Source: Marinobacter sp. NP-4(2019)
GTDB taxonomy: Bacteria > Pseudomonadota > Gammaproteobacteria > Pseudomonadales > Oleiphilaceae
Reading direction: 5' to 3'
NCBI RefSeq assembly: GCF_003994855.1
Contig: NZ_CP034142.1
Coordinates: forward strand, 1,612,001-1,676,000
Length of the DNA: 64,000 bases
Positions 45,229-54,173 of the stretch are shown here, piece by piece (the first letter of the stretch is position 1; each line of letters opens with the position of its first letter). The position numbers and the translations under genes were made by a program. Below the pieces are notes generated by a model. That model was not told the origin of the DNA and ran no database searches. It saw only the letters and a list, made by a program, of their open reading frames with translations.

Positions 45229-45957
45229 TCAGACCTGATCCGATACCGGCGCCGCGTCTTCGGTTGCGTTGGCGGTCATTGCCTCGAGCCGGTAGCCACG
45301 CTGATAAATGGTCTTGATCCGGAAGCCATTTTCCGGGTTCAGGCCCAGTCGCCTGCGAAGTCGGCTCATGTGGGTGTCTACTGTACGGGTATTGATGTCC
45401 CTCGCCAGGCCCCAGACACGCTCCAGCAACATTTCGCGGGTCAGCAGGCGCCCCTGGTTCTGGAACAGGAACAGCGTCAGATCAAAATCCTTGTCGGTGA
45501 GGGTCAGTAGCTCGCCATGCAGGATGATGGTGCGCTGCTGGGTATTGATCTCGAACGGGCCGTATCGAAGCACCTCTTTCTCGTTGTCCGGATTGGTGCG
45601 GCGGGCCAGGGCATTGATCCGCGCGACCAGTTCCGCTTCCCGGGCTGGTTTGGAAAGGTAGTCGTCGGCGCCTGCATCCAACGCTCGAACGATGTCCGCT
45701 TCACTGTCCCGTTGGGTCAGGAAGACAACGGGAATGGGCCAGTTCAGTTGAGCGCGTACGTTCTCAAGCACTTCGATGCCGGTCATATCAGGGATCTGCC
45801 AGTCGAGAATAAGCAGATCGTAGCTGCGGTGCAGTACCGCGCTCAGGAAAGACTGGCCAGATGGAAAACTGTCACAGTAGTGCCCACGCTCTGAAAGAAT
45901 GGACTGAATGTGCTGTGCCTGTTCATGTTCGTCTTCAAGCAGAGCGATGCGCATCAA
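45229..45957 (-). CDS. OmpR/PhoB-family response regulator
   Basis: 242 residues. Receiver domain with acidic pocket LLEDEHEQ, phosphorylation Asp 52 (LLILDWQIPD), FLTQRD and Lys 103 (YLSKPA). The C-terminal winged helix has LTLTDKDFDLTLFLFQNQGR, RVWGLARDINTRTVDTHMSR and FRIKTIYQRGYRLEA. It is the first gene of the leftward three-gene signalling unit and is the likely partner of the kinase at 40968. The stop is 2 bases before the FecR-protein start. Confidence 0.95.
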   Translation of the reverse strand: MMRIALLEDEHEQAQHIQSILSERGHYCDSFPSGQSFLSAVLHRSYDLLILDWQIPDMTGIEVLENVRAQLNWPIPVVFLTQRDSEADIVRALDAGADDYLSKPAREAELVARINALARRTNPDNEKEVLRYGPFEINTQQRTIILHGELLTLTDKDFDLTLFLFQNQGRLLTREMLLERVWGLARDINTRTVDTHMSRLRRRLGLNPENGFRIKTIYQRGYRLEAMTANATEDAAPVSDQV

Positions 45958-46047
45958 GCGTCTCCAGAGACTGTTCTATCCATTGTGTTGAGTCTGTTTT
46001 TTATTTCCGGCTTATTATCACAGAAGGCCGGCTGGTCTTCAGTATCG

Positions 46048-48216
46048 TTATGTAGTATTGCGTAAACGAATGGCCGGTGTTCCATTGTCGTCGTCAACTG
46101 TTTGTCGGCAGGCAGGAAAATTACTGCAGCCCCAGAACCAGCCTTTTTTTCCTTTACGCCTCACCAGTGGCGAGAAACAGTGGGGGCAGGGAATGGGTTT
46201 CTGGCTGGTACCGTCAGAAGGCGCATGGTCTTCCAGCGGGCGCGTGCCGTTGCAGTCCGGAAAGCGGGTGCAGGCCCAGAACCGGCCGAATTTGCCATCC
46301 CGTTCACGCATGGCGGTGCGGCATTTGGGGCAGTGGGGCGGGGCTGGTTGATCGGTCTCCGGTTCTCCCGGTGTGCCCATGGGCGCATTGACGAAGCCCC
46401 GGATCTGTTCTTTTAGCGTCTCCAGGAACTTTCTCGGATCACCTTCTCCGCGCCGGATGGTTTCCAGCGTGGCTTCCCAGACCGCGGTCATATCCGGTTT
46501 ACTGACCGTTTCCGGTAGCGCGCCAATCAGCGCCTTGCCCTTGCTCGTTGCCTTTATGTGGCGGCTGTCACGGTACAGGTAGTCGCGTTTGAACAGGGTA
46601 TCGATAATGGCCGCACGCGTCGCCTCGGTGCCCAGGCCGTCGGTTTCACGCAGGGTTTTGCGTAATTCCGCACCGGTGACAAAGCGGGCGATATTGGTCA
46701 TCGCGGACAGCAGTGTGGCGTCGGTGAAATGCTGGGGCGGCTGGGTTTTCCGTTCTTTGATGTCAGTGCGGTCGCACAGTACCGGCTCGCCTTTCTCCAG
46801 TCGTGGCAGCGGCGCCTTTTGCGGTTCCTGTCGGCCTTCCCGGAGCCGGATCTCCAGGGTTTTCCAGCCGGGCGTCAGCACCGCGGTTTCCGTGGCGCGG
46901 AATCGATGTTCGCCAATGGTAACGGTCAGCCGGCCTTCCCGGTGAACCGCGTCGGCACTGAACTGCATCAGGTAGTACCGGCTGATCAGCCCGTAGATTT
47001 TTTCTTCCGCCGTCGTCAGCTTGCCATTCGCGGCCGATCGGCTGGTCGGGATTATGGCGTGGTGGGCGTCGACCTGCTTGTCATTCCAGGCGGCGGTGCG
47101 CCGGGACAGGTCCGCCTGCTCGCAGGCCGGGGCCAGTTCCGGTGACACCTTGCCGATAGCCCGGACTACGCCTTCCCGCTGTCCGAAATGGCCCTCCGGG
47201 AGGTAGCGGCAATCGGACCTTGGATAGGTAATCAGTTGATGCCGTTCATACAGGTTCTGAGCGGTATCGAGTACATCCTTGGCTCCCATGCGAAACAACC
47301 GGCCGGCCTCAATCTGCAGGGCGGACAGTGACAACGGGAGTGGGGGCGCTTCGTTCCGGTCACGGAAGCGGGACTCGGTAATGCGGCCTGGGCGGCCTTC
47401 CACGGCAGCGGCAATCTGTTCTGCTGTGGCCTTGTCCAGCAACCGGTCTTCTTCGTCCAGATGTTCACGAAAAGCCTCGTCCGCAAGCCAGCGGGCAGTG
47501 AAGGGTGCCGGATCACTGTCCGCTTCCAGCCCGTGACAGGTCGCTTCAATGCGGTAGTAGGGCTTGGGTTCAAAGTTCTCGATGGTGTTATCACGTTCCA
47601 CCACCAGGCCGAGTACCGGCGTTTGTACCCGACCCACCGAATAAACACCTTGCTGCCCCTGCTGTTGGTAACTGAGGGTGTAGAAACGGGTCAGGTTGAT
47701 GCCATACAGCCAGTCGGCCCGTTGTCTGGCCAGGGCCGAGTGCGACAGCCGGCGATACTCCCGGTTGTCTTTCGGTGTCTGGATGGCTTTGGCAACGGCT
47801 GCGGGCGTCAGATCGTTGATCAGTATGCGCTGGACCGGGCAGGTGGCGCCGAAATAACGGATGACCTCGTCGACCAGCAACTGGCCTTCGCGGTCGGGGT
47901 CACCGGCATGGATGATCGTATCGGCCTGGCGAATCAGGGATTCCAGCACCTTGAGCTGCTGGCGAACGCTGTCCTTGGGGGTGACTTCCCAGCGCTCGGG
48001 GACCAGGGGCAGGTCTTCCTGGCGCCACTTCTTCCAGCGCGGGTCATACTGTGCCGGCTCCGCCGGTTCCAACAGGTGGCCAATGCACCAACTGACAGTG
48101 ACTGCCTCGTCGCCCTGGCCACAGCGAATCCAGCCCGGGCCTTTCTGGTGCGGCGCGGGTAGGGCGGCAGCGATGGCGCGGCCAAGACTGGGTTTTTCGG
48201 CGATGTACAGATGCAT
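46048..48216 (-). CDS. topB: DNA topoisomerase III
   Basis: 722 residues. Type IA topoisomerase that unlinks DNA strands. Toprim domain with MHLYIAEKPSLGRAIAAALP and HAGDPDREGQLLVDEVI; catalytic Tyr in LITYPRSDCRYLPEGH; GLGTEATRAAIIDTLFKRDY. The C-terminus carries two four-cysteine zinc ribbons (CPKCRTAMRERDG ... CTRFPDC and CPHCFSPLVRRKG ... CSNFPAC), more than in E. coli TopB. Confidence 0.96.
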   Translation of the reverse strand: MHLYIAEKPSLGRAIAAALPAPHQKGPGWIRCGQGDEAVTVSWCIGHLLEPAEPAQYDPRWKKWRQEDLPLVPERWEVTPKDSVRQQLKVLESLIRQADTIIHAGDPDREGQLLVDEVIRYFGATCPVQRILINDLTPAAVAKAIQTPKDNREYRRLSHSALARQRADWLYGINLTRFYTLSYQQQGQQGVYSVGRVQTPVLGLVVERDNTIENFEPKPYYRIEATCHGLEADSDPAPFTARWLADEAFREHLDEEDRLLDKATAEQIAAAVEGRPGRITESRFRDRNEAPPLPLSLSALQIEAGRLFRMGAKDVLDTAQNLYERHQLITYPRSDCRYLPEGHFGQREGVVRAIGKVSPELAPACEQADLSRRTAAWNDKQVDAHHAIIPTSRSAANGKLTTAEEKIYGLISRYYLMQFSADAVHREGRLTVTIGEHRFRATETAVLTPGWKTLEIRLREGRQEPQKAPLPRLEKGEPVLCDRTDIKERKTQPPQHFTDATLLSAMTNIARFVTGAELRKTLRETDGLGTEATRAAIIDTLFKRDYLYRDSRHIKATSKGKALIGALPETVSKPDMTAVWEATLETIRRGEGDPRKFLETLKEQIRGFVNAPMGTPGEPETDQPAPPHCPKCRTAMRERDGKFGRFWACTRFPDCNGTRPLEDHAPSDGTSQKPIPCPHCFSPLVRRKGKKGWFWGCSNFPACRQTVDDDNGTPAIRLRNTT

Positions 48217-48332
48217 GGCGTTGGGTGCGTTCGGATTGGGAGGGGAAGATGGCCTTTTGGCATGGGTGTGTCAAGGTTCTTGCCCACTGTAGTATGCTTC
48301 GGGTTATGGAAAGTTAAGGAGTTACAACGGTT

Positions 48333-48677
48333 ATGAAGATTCAGAACGCAATCGAAGAAAAGCTGTCCCGGGCTTTTGCGGTAAGCCACCTGCAGGTGGA
48401 AAACGAAAGCCACAAGCACAGTGTGCCGCCGAACTCCGAAACCCACTTCAAGGTGACCCTGGTGTCAGCGGATTTCGATGGACAGATGAAGGTGAAAAGG
48501 CACCAGGCGATCTATAAGGTGTTGGCGGATGAACTGGCGGGTGAGGTTCATGCGCTGGCCCTGCATCTATACTCTCCCCAGGAGTGGGTGGATTCCGGCC
48601 AGTCAGCGCCGGAGTCACCGAATTGTATGGGCGGCTCCAAAAAGGATCCGGCCATGACGTCAGGAGAGAATCAATGA
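48333..48677 (+). CDS. bolA: BolA family protein
   Basis: 114 residues. BolA fold marks: KIQNAIEEKLSRAFAVSHLQ, VENESHKHSVPPNSETHFKV (conserved His residues used in iron-sulfur cluster sharing with monothiol glutaredoxins) and VKRHQAIYKVLADELAGEVH, LYSPQEW. The C-terminal ~20 residues are a polar extension. It overlaps the next gene by 4 bases (ATGA). Confidence 0.94.
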   Translation: MKIQNAIEEKLSRAFAVSHLQVENESHKHSVPPNSETHFKVTLVSADFDGQMKVKRHQAIYKVLADELAGEVHALALHLYSPQEWVDSGQSAPESPNCMGGSKKDPAMTSGENQ

Positions 48678-49297
48678 GCCAGTTTTTCCAGATTCACCCG
48701 GAGACGCCACAGAAGCGGCTGATCAAGCAGGCGGTGGACATTCTTCGTAGTGGGGGCGTGATTGTCTATCCCACGGATTCAGCCTATGCCATTGGTTGTC
48801 ACCTCGGGGACAAGCAGGCGGCAGATCGCATCAAGCGTATTCGCAAGCTGGATGACAAGCACAATTTCACCCTGATGTGCCGGGATCTGTCGGACATCGG
48901 TGTGTATGCCAAGGTAGGCAACACCCAGTACCGCTTGCTCAAAACCTTCACGCCGGGCCCCTATACGTTCATTCTGGATGCCACCAGCGAAGTGCCGCGC
49001 CGATTGCTGCATCCCAAGCGTCGGACCATCGGGCTGCGGGTGCCGGATAACCCCATCGTACAGGCATTGCTGGGCGAGCTGGGCGAGCCAATCATGAGCA
49101 GCACCCTGATCCTGCCGGGGGAAACCGATCCGATGACGGATCCCTACGAAATCCGGGAAACCCTTGAACATGAACTGGATCTGATCATTGACGGTGGTTT
49201 CTGTGGCCTTGAGGCGACTACGGTGGTGAATATGACCGATGACGTGCCGCAGGTCACCCGGACCGGTAAAGGGGACCCGGCTCCGTTCCAGGTCTGA
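48674..49297 (+). CDS. yciO: YciO/Sua5-family protein (L-threonylcarbamoyladenylate synthase type)
   Basis: 207 residues from the ATG at 48674 overlapping the BolA stop. SUA5-YciO-YrdC domain: GGVIVYPTDSAYAIGCHLGD, RIRKLDDKHNFTLMCRDLSD, PGPYTFILDATSEVPRRLLH, RRTIGLRVPDNP, MSSTLILPGE. The sequence is of the YciO branch, which lacks firm proof of t6A synthesis in vivo. Its 3' end may be followed by a hairpin at 49302-49327. Confidence 0.92.
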   Translation: MSQFFQIHPETPQKRLIKQAVDILRSGGVIVYPTDSAYAIGCHLGDKQAADRIKRIRKLDDKHNFTLMCRDLSDIGVYAKVGNTQYRLLKTFTPGPYTFILDATSEVPRRLLHPKRRTIGLRVPDNPIVQALLGELGEPIMSSTLILPGETDPMTDPYEIRETLEHELDLIIDGGFCGLEATTVVNMTDDVPQVTRTGKGDPAPFQV

Positions 49298-49301
49298 TCA
49301 A

Positions 49302-49327
49302 AGCAGGGCCGGACGATCGGCCATGCT
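49302..49327. terminator. Possible bidirectional terminator
   Basis: AGCAGGGCCG, loop GACGAT, CGGCCATGCT: an imperfect stem of about nine pairs between convergent genes ending at 49297 and 49344. No clear T run is present. Confidence 0.4.
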
Positions 49328-49343
49328 TGATTCCGGGGCCACC

Positions 49344-50006
49344 TCAGGCGCGGGTATTGAAGCTGAAAGCATAGTGGTTGCGCTGGCCGGCAGCTTCTAC
49401 CTGCTCCGCACCAACGGATTTACGCAGGGTGTCGTAGCGGTGCACCAGGTCCTGCAGGCCGTTGAACTGCTGGTTATCGCTGACCAGCGTATCCAGCAGG
49501 GAGTTGTTGACGCCGTAGGCCTTGTTCAGTTTGAGCGCATTGTCCACGAAGTGCAGGGTAGGCTCATTGACGCTCAGGCGGTTGAAGGCTTCGCGAAAGC
49601 CCTTGTTGTGGTTCAGATCCTGTTCAATCTGCCCGCGTTTTGCCTCCGGCAGTTTTCCGTCTACCTGAACATTTCCGCTGTCGTCCCTGGTGACGTTGAT
49701 GGCCGTTGCCGGGTGCATGCCATATTCGGCAAGTTTGTGCCGCAGGGTCTCCCGCACAAAGGCAAGGTCCTGCCCCACGGTCTGCTTGTAGTCGGTGACC
49801 GACAGCTTCCTGGATTTCAGTGCGGCCAGGTCCGGGTTCTCCGGCGCGGAGCGGGTAAACCGATCATCGGTTGGCGATGCTGGCTGCTCTGGCGCCGCCG
49901 GGCCAGAGGTTTTTCCCGCCTGTTTCTCACCGGCTGCCTCAGGGCGCTTTTCCAACGCGGTCTGGAATTGGGTGCTGGCTTTGATCAGTGATGTAAGCAG
50001 CGACAC
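49344..50006 (-). CDS. Conserved-looking hypothetical protein
   Basis: 220 residues from a GTG at 50006, preceded by GGGAGGAAG at the right distance; the frame extends upstream to 50168, but that part looks non-coding. No signal peptide or membrane segment. An N-terminal helix (SLLTSLIKASTQFQTALEK) is followed by a Pro/Ala-rich linker, then a helical domain with VTDYKQTVGQDLAFVRETLR, EYGMHPATAINVTRDDSGNV and FREAFNRLSVNEPTLHFVDN. I do not recognise the family; the GDGN-like segment VTRDDSGNVQVDGKLP recalls flagellar/hook-type filament linkers only weakly. Divergent from the SbcD-like gene. Confidence 0.75.
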   Translation of the reverse strand: MSLLTSLIKASTQFQTALEKRPEAAGEKQAGKTSGPAAPEQPASPTDDRFTRSAPENPDLAALKSRKLSVTDYKQTVGQDLAFVRETLRHKLAEYGMHPATAINVTRDDSGNVQVDGKLPEAKRGQIEQDLNHNKGFREAFNRLSVNEPTLHFVDNALKLNKAYGVNNSLLDTLVSDNQQFNGLQDLVHRYDTLRKSVGAEQVEAAGQRNHYAFSFNTRA

Positions 50007-50182
50007 GGCTGACTTCCTCCCATCGTCACGACGGACCTGTGACAAAATTCGAACGTATGACTGGATGTCTGCACAAATCGGGCCAATCGAGTCATCGAGG
50101 CCGGCGGCTGAACGGTTCACTAACCCGCCATTTGAACGTAGAGTTAGCAGCCTGGTTTGTTGATCCATTGAAAAGGAATGTC

Positions 50183-51334
50183 ATGCCCCGTTTTCTTCAT
50201 ACCGCAGATTGGCAGATGGGCCGCTACTACAGCCGCTTTGATAATGACGATGCGGTCGCACTGGCGGAAGCCCGGTATACCGCCATTGAACGGGTGGCCA
50301 GACTGGCCAGCGATGAGCAATGCGATGCGGTTCTGGTGGCGGGGGACGTCTTCGATGCCCAGACGGTGGCGGACCGTACCATTCGGCGAGTGTTCAACGC
50401 CATGTCCGGCTTCTCCGGCCCCTGGGTGATGCTGCCCGGCAACCACGATGCCGCCCTGGCGGAAAGCGTGTGGACCCGTGCCCGACGCCTGAACGCAGTG
50501 CCTGACAATGTTCACCTGGCGCTGGAACCGGGCGTTGTTGAGCTGAAAGAGCAAGGACTGGCCATTCTTGCCGCCCCGCTTACCCAACGCCATACCCACA
50601 GTGACCTGACCGAGAGCTTTGATCATCTGGAAACATCCCCGGAACTGGTGCGCGTCGGGCTGGCCCACGGCAGTGTCCAGGGGGTGCTGGCGGACGATAT
50701 CGATTCGGCCAACCCGATTGCCGCCGACCGGGCCGAGCAGGCAAACCTGGATTATCTTGCCCTGGGTGACTGGCACGGCGTGAAACAGATCAACGCCCGT
50801 ACCTGGTACAGCGGTACCCCGGAACCGGAGCGTTTCCGCAACAACGAGGCCGGCGTGGCGCTGGTGGTAGACATTGCCGGGCCAGGGGCGGACCCGGAGG
50901 TTAGCTGTCATCGCATTGGTCAGTTCGAGTGGGTGCAGTGGCGGGAACACCTCAGCGTGGCCACCGATCTGGACGAACTGCTGCAGAGGCTCGAGGAGTT
51001 ACCGGCGCCGGCGGTGGTTGATATACGGCTGTCCGGTGAGGTCGACCTGGCGGGGGAGCAGAAACTTCTCCGTGCCCTTTCCGTAGCGGAGGCCCGGCAC
51101 CGGAGCGTGCAGTGCGACCGCAGCCAACTGGCGCTGCAACCCACCGACGACGACATTGCCGAACTCAAGGCGGATGGCTATCTGGGCGAAGTCATTGGTG
51201 AGCTCAGAGAAAAACAGGAAAGTGACGATGACGATCAGGCCACCCTCTCACGGGACGCCCTGGCAATTCTGACCAGCCTGTTACGGGATCGTATTGAACC
51301 GGTGTCCGAGAGCGGCGGGGAGGGCCATTCATGA
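50183..51334 (+). CDS. SbcD/YhaO-like DNA repair exonuclease
   Basis: 383 residues from the ATG at 50183 with AAGGA upstream. Calcineurin-like metallophosphoesterase with the metal motifs FLHTADWQMGR, VLVAGDVFDAQ, VMLPGNHDAA and LAHGSVQG, followed by LALGDWHGVKQI and a capping region. It overlaps the next ATPase gene by 4 bases, and the pair resembles SbcD-SbcC or the B. subtilis YhaO-YhaN pair. It probably acts on DNA ends or structures. The C-terminal acidic region (QESDDDDQ) is not seen in canonical SbcD. Confidence 0.88.
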   Translation: MPRFLHTADWQMGRYYSRFDNDDAVALAEARYTAIERVARLASDEQCDAVLVAGDVFDAQTVADRTIRRVFNAMSGFSGPWVMLPGNHDAALAESVWTRARRLNAVPDNVHLALEPGVVELKEQGLAILAAPLTQRHTHSDLTESFDHLETSPELVRVGLAHGSVQGVLADDIDSANPIAADRAEQANLDYLALGDWHGVKQINARTWYSGTPEPERFRNNEAGVALVVDIAGPGADPEVSCHRIGQFEWVQWREHLSVATDLDELLQRLEELPAPAVVDIRLSGEVDLAGEQKLLRALSVAEARHRSVQCDRSQLALQPTDDDIAELKADGYLGEVIGELREKQESDDDDQATLSRDALAILTSLLRDRIEPVSESGGEGHS

Positions 51335-53973
51335 AGCTACAGCGCCTGCGCATAGAACAGTTGCGACAGTTCCGGCAGCCCATCGAGCTGGCTGATCTGG
51401 GGCCCGGCCTCAATCTTGTTCATGGCCCCAATGAATCGGGCAAGAGCACCCTGGTGCGAGCCATTCGCGCCGCCTTCTTTGAGCGCCACCGATCCAGCAG
51501 TGTGGATGACCTCAGACCCTGGGGAGATTCGTCCGCAGCTCCGTCCGTGGAGCTGGACTTCGAATGCCAGGGCGACCAGTGGCAGCTCAGGAAACGCTTC
51601 CTGCAAAAGAAACGCTGTGACCTGCAGGTGGCCGGGGAAAGCTACTCTGGAGAGGAAGCGGAAGACAAACTGGCGGGCCTGCTCGGTTTCCAGTTCGCCC
51701 CCCGGGGCGCCAGCCAGGATAAGCACTGGGGCATTCCGGGCCTGTTATGGGTGGAGCAGGGCAGCGGGCAGAATGTTCACGATGCCGTTGCCTACGCCGG
51801 CGATCACCTGAAATCAGCCCTGAACAGCCTGCTGGGCGAAGTGGCCAGCAGCGGCGGGGATGATGTTATCCAGCAGGTGCAGGCCCAGCGCGCTGAATTG
51901 CTGACAGCCACCGGTAAGCCCCGGGGCGACTACGCCCGTCTGGGCGACGAGCAGGGTAAACTGGCGGCCGAACTGACGGAACTGGACGAGCGGGTGGTGC
52001 ACTACCAGTCCATGGTTGACCGGTTGGGGGAGCTGCGCGAGCGTTATCAGCGCAACGAGCAGGAGCGCCCCTGGGAATCAGCGCGCCAGAATTACCAGAA
52101 GGCAGAGAACCGCTTCCGGGAGATCGAACAGTGGCAACAGGAGCAGAAGCAGGAGCAGCAGGCGCTGGACGACTGCCGGCAGAATCTCAAGCTTCTGCGA
52201 CGGCAACAGCAGCAATCACAGCTCGCCGCCCGCAAGCTGACCGAACGTGAGCAGGTGCTGGCACACTGCAAGGAAACCGTGACTACCCTGAACACCCGCG
52301 AAGAGCAGGTGACCGTTGCCCAGCAGCACGCCCGGAAGGCCTACGACAAGGCCCGACAACAGGTGCGGGTGGCGAAGGAACAGGAACAACGCAACCGCCT
52401 TGAAAGTGATATTGCGCAGTTGCGGCAACACCTGGAAACCTTGGGTAAAAACCTGGAGAAGGCCCGTGTCTACCAAGTGGAACTTCAGGAAACCCGCAAC
52501 CAGCAACAGGCCAACCCCCTGGACCTGCAGGCTCTGGAAACCCTGCGTAACACCCAGCGCCTGTTGGAACAGGAGCGGGTTCGCTCGCAGACCATCGCTA
52601 CCCGGTTGCATTACGCCCTCAAGAGTGGCCAGGCACTGACGCTGAACGGCGAATCCCTCAAAGGAGAAGGTGACGCGCTGTTACTGGAAGCCACCACCCT
52701 GGCATTGCCAGGCATCGGCGAACTGACCATCACCCCCGGCGGCGATGACCTTGCCCGGGTTCAGCGCCAGCTGGAGCGGCTGCAGGAAAGCTACGACAGC
52801 CAACTCAAAGCCATGAAAGTGGAATCCCCCGAACAGGCGGGCAAGCTGGCGGAGCAACAGGCGCAACGGAAGGAAGCCATCCAGCGACTGGAGGCCTTAT
52901 TGGCATCCATCGCCCCCCAAGGGGTGGATGTGTTGGAGAGCCAGCAGCAGGAGCTTGCCGGGCGGCTGGAACGGCTGCAATCCGAACAGAAGGCGCTGTC
53001 GGATAGTCCGGGGGAGCCGGTGTCCCTGACCAGTGCGGAAGCGGCACTGGAGCTGGCCGAACAGCAACTGCGGGAGGCGGATGGCAACCTGCAGGAACAC
53101 AACAAGCAACTGTTTGCCGCCACCCAGGCGTTGGAGAATGCCCAGTTGGAATGGCGGCAGTTGAAGGACGAACTGGAGAACCCGGAGCGCCAGGCGGCCG
53201 AGCAATCCCTCCAGACGCAAATTGCCGAGACCGGGGAACGGGAAGCGCGCTTGCAACAATCCGTCAGCAAACGGCAGGAACAGATTGACGAGGCCCGCCC
53301 GGAATTGCTGCAACAGGACATGGCCCGCTTCAAGGCCAGTGCCGAACAGCTGGAACGCAGTCACCAGCAGGAAGCGCTGGAGCTGACCAGCCTTGAAAGC
53401 AAGCTGGAAAGTCAGGGTGCCGAAGGGCTGGAAGAGCAAAGGGAAGAGCTGGCGGCGCGGTTTGTACATGTAAATCGCCGCTATACCGAGCTTCATCGCC
53501 GTGCGCAGGCACTGGATCTGCTACTCACGCTCTTGCAGGAAAAGCGCCAGGCTCTGACCCGCCGTCTCCAGGCGCCGCTGCAAAAACACCTGAACCACTA
53601 CCTTGGCGTGCTGTTCCCCAAGGCGAGCCTGGACGTGGACGACAACCTGATGCCCGGCCAGTTGACCCGTGCCGGTCAGCAGGGCAATGAAACCGGAGAT
53701 GTCCTGGAACTGAGCTTCGGCGCCCGGGAACAGATGGGGCTGATCAGCCGCCTGGCCTACGCGGATCTGCTAAAGGAAGCCGGTCGCCCGACCCTGATCA
53801 TTCTGGACGATACCCTGGTGCACAGCGATCGCCAGCGTCTGGATCAGATGAAGCGCATTCTGTTTGACGCCGCCAGCCGGCATCAGGTGCTGCTGTTCAC
53901 CTGCCATCCGGAAAACTGGCAGGATCTGGGCGTTGCCCCACGGGATCTGGAAGCGTTGAAAACCGCAGACTGA
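51331..53973 (+). CDS. SbcC/YhaN-like SMC-type ATPase
   Basis: 880 residues. N-terminal Walker A in VHGPNESGKSTLVRAIR; long coiled coils (about 190-420 and 500-730) rich in Q/E/L/R; C-terminal ABC-ATPase half with signature LELSFGAREQMGL and Walker B LIILDDTLVHSDRQR. The usual SbcC zinc hook (CxxC) is not visible, which favours the YhaN-like, AAA_23/AAA_27 type. It is the ATPase subunit of the pair with the nuclease at 50183. Confidence 0.9.
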   Translation: MKLQRLRIEQLRQFRQPIELADLGPGLNLVHGPNESGKSTLVRAIRAAFFERHRSSSVDDLRPWGDSSAAPSVELDFECQGDQWQLRKRFLQKKRCDLQVAGESYSGEEAEDKLAGLLGFQFAPRGASQDKHWGIPGLLWVEQGSGQNVHDAVAYAGDHLKSALNSLLGEVASSGGDDVIQQVQAQRAELLTATGKPRGDYARLGDEQGKLAAELTELDERVVHYQSMVDRLGELRERYQRNEQERPWESARQNYQKAENRFREIEQWQQEQKQEQQALDDCRQNLKLLRRQQQQSQLAARKLTEREQVLAHCKETVTTLNTREEQVTVAQQHARKAYDKARQQVRVAKEQEQRNRLESDIAQLRQHLETLGKNLEKARVYQVELQETRNQQQANPLDLQALETLRNTQRLLEQERVRSQTIATRLHYALKSGQALTLNGESLKGEGDALLLEATTLALPGIGELTITPGGDDLARVQRQLERLQESYDSQLKAMKVESPEQAGKLAEQQAQRKEAIQRLEALLASIAPQGVDVLESQQQELAGRLERLQSEQKALSDSPGEPVSLTSAEAALELAEQQLREADGNLQEHNKQLFAATQALENAQLEWRQLKDELENPERQAAEQSLQTQIAETGEREARLQQSVSKRQEQIDEARPELLQQDMARFKASAEQLERSHQQEALELTSLESKLESQGAEGLEEQREELAARFVHVNRRYTELHRRAQALDLLLTLLQEKRQALTRRLQAPLQKHLNHYLGVLFPKASLDVDDNLMPGQLTRAGQQGNETGDVLELSFGAREQMGLISRLAYADLLKEAGRPTLIILDDTLVHSDRQRLDQMKRILFDAASRHQVLLFTCHPENWQDLGVAPRDLEALKTAD

Positions 53974-54173
53974 ATAATCGTCAAATCTTGCAAAATATTG
54001 CCGAAATTTTGTCGTATGAACTACGCTCAGTTACAGGTGTATCGATTACGTAACAGGTGGCGCTTTGGCTAGCCACCAGTAAGCGAACGAGATCAGGAAG
54101 ACGCGAAAGGAAGTCGGGTGAAACCTCACGGTTCACCTGTTCGCGCCGGCCGCTAAAAAAGGGAGTATTTGCC

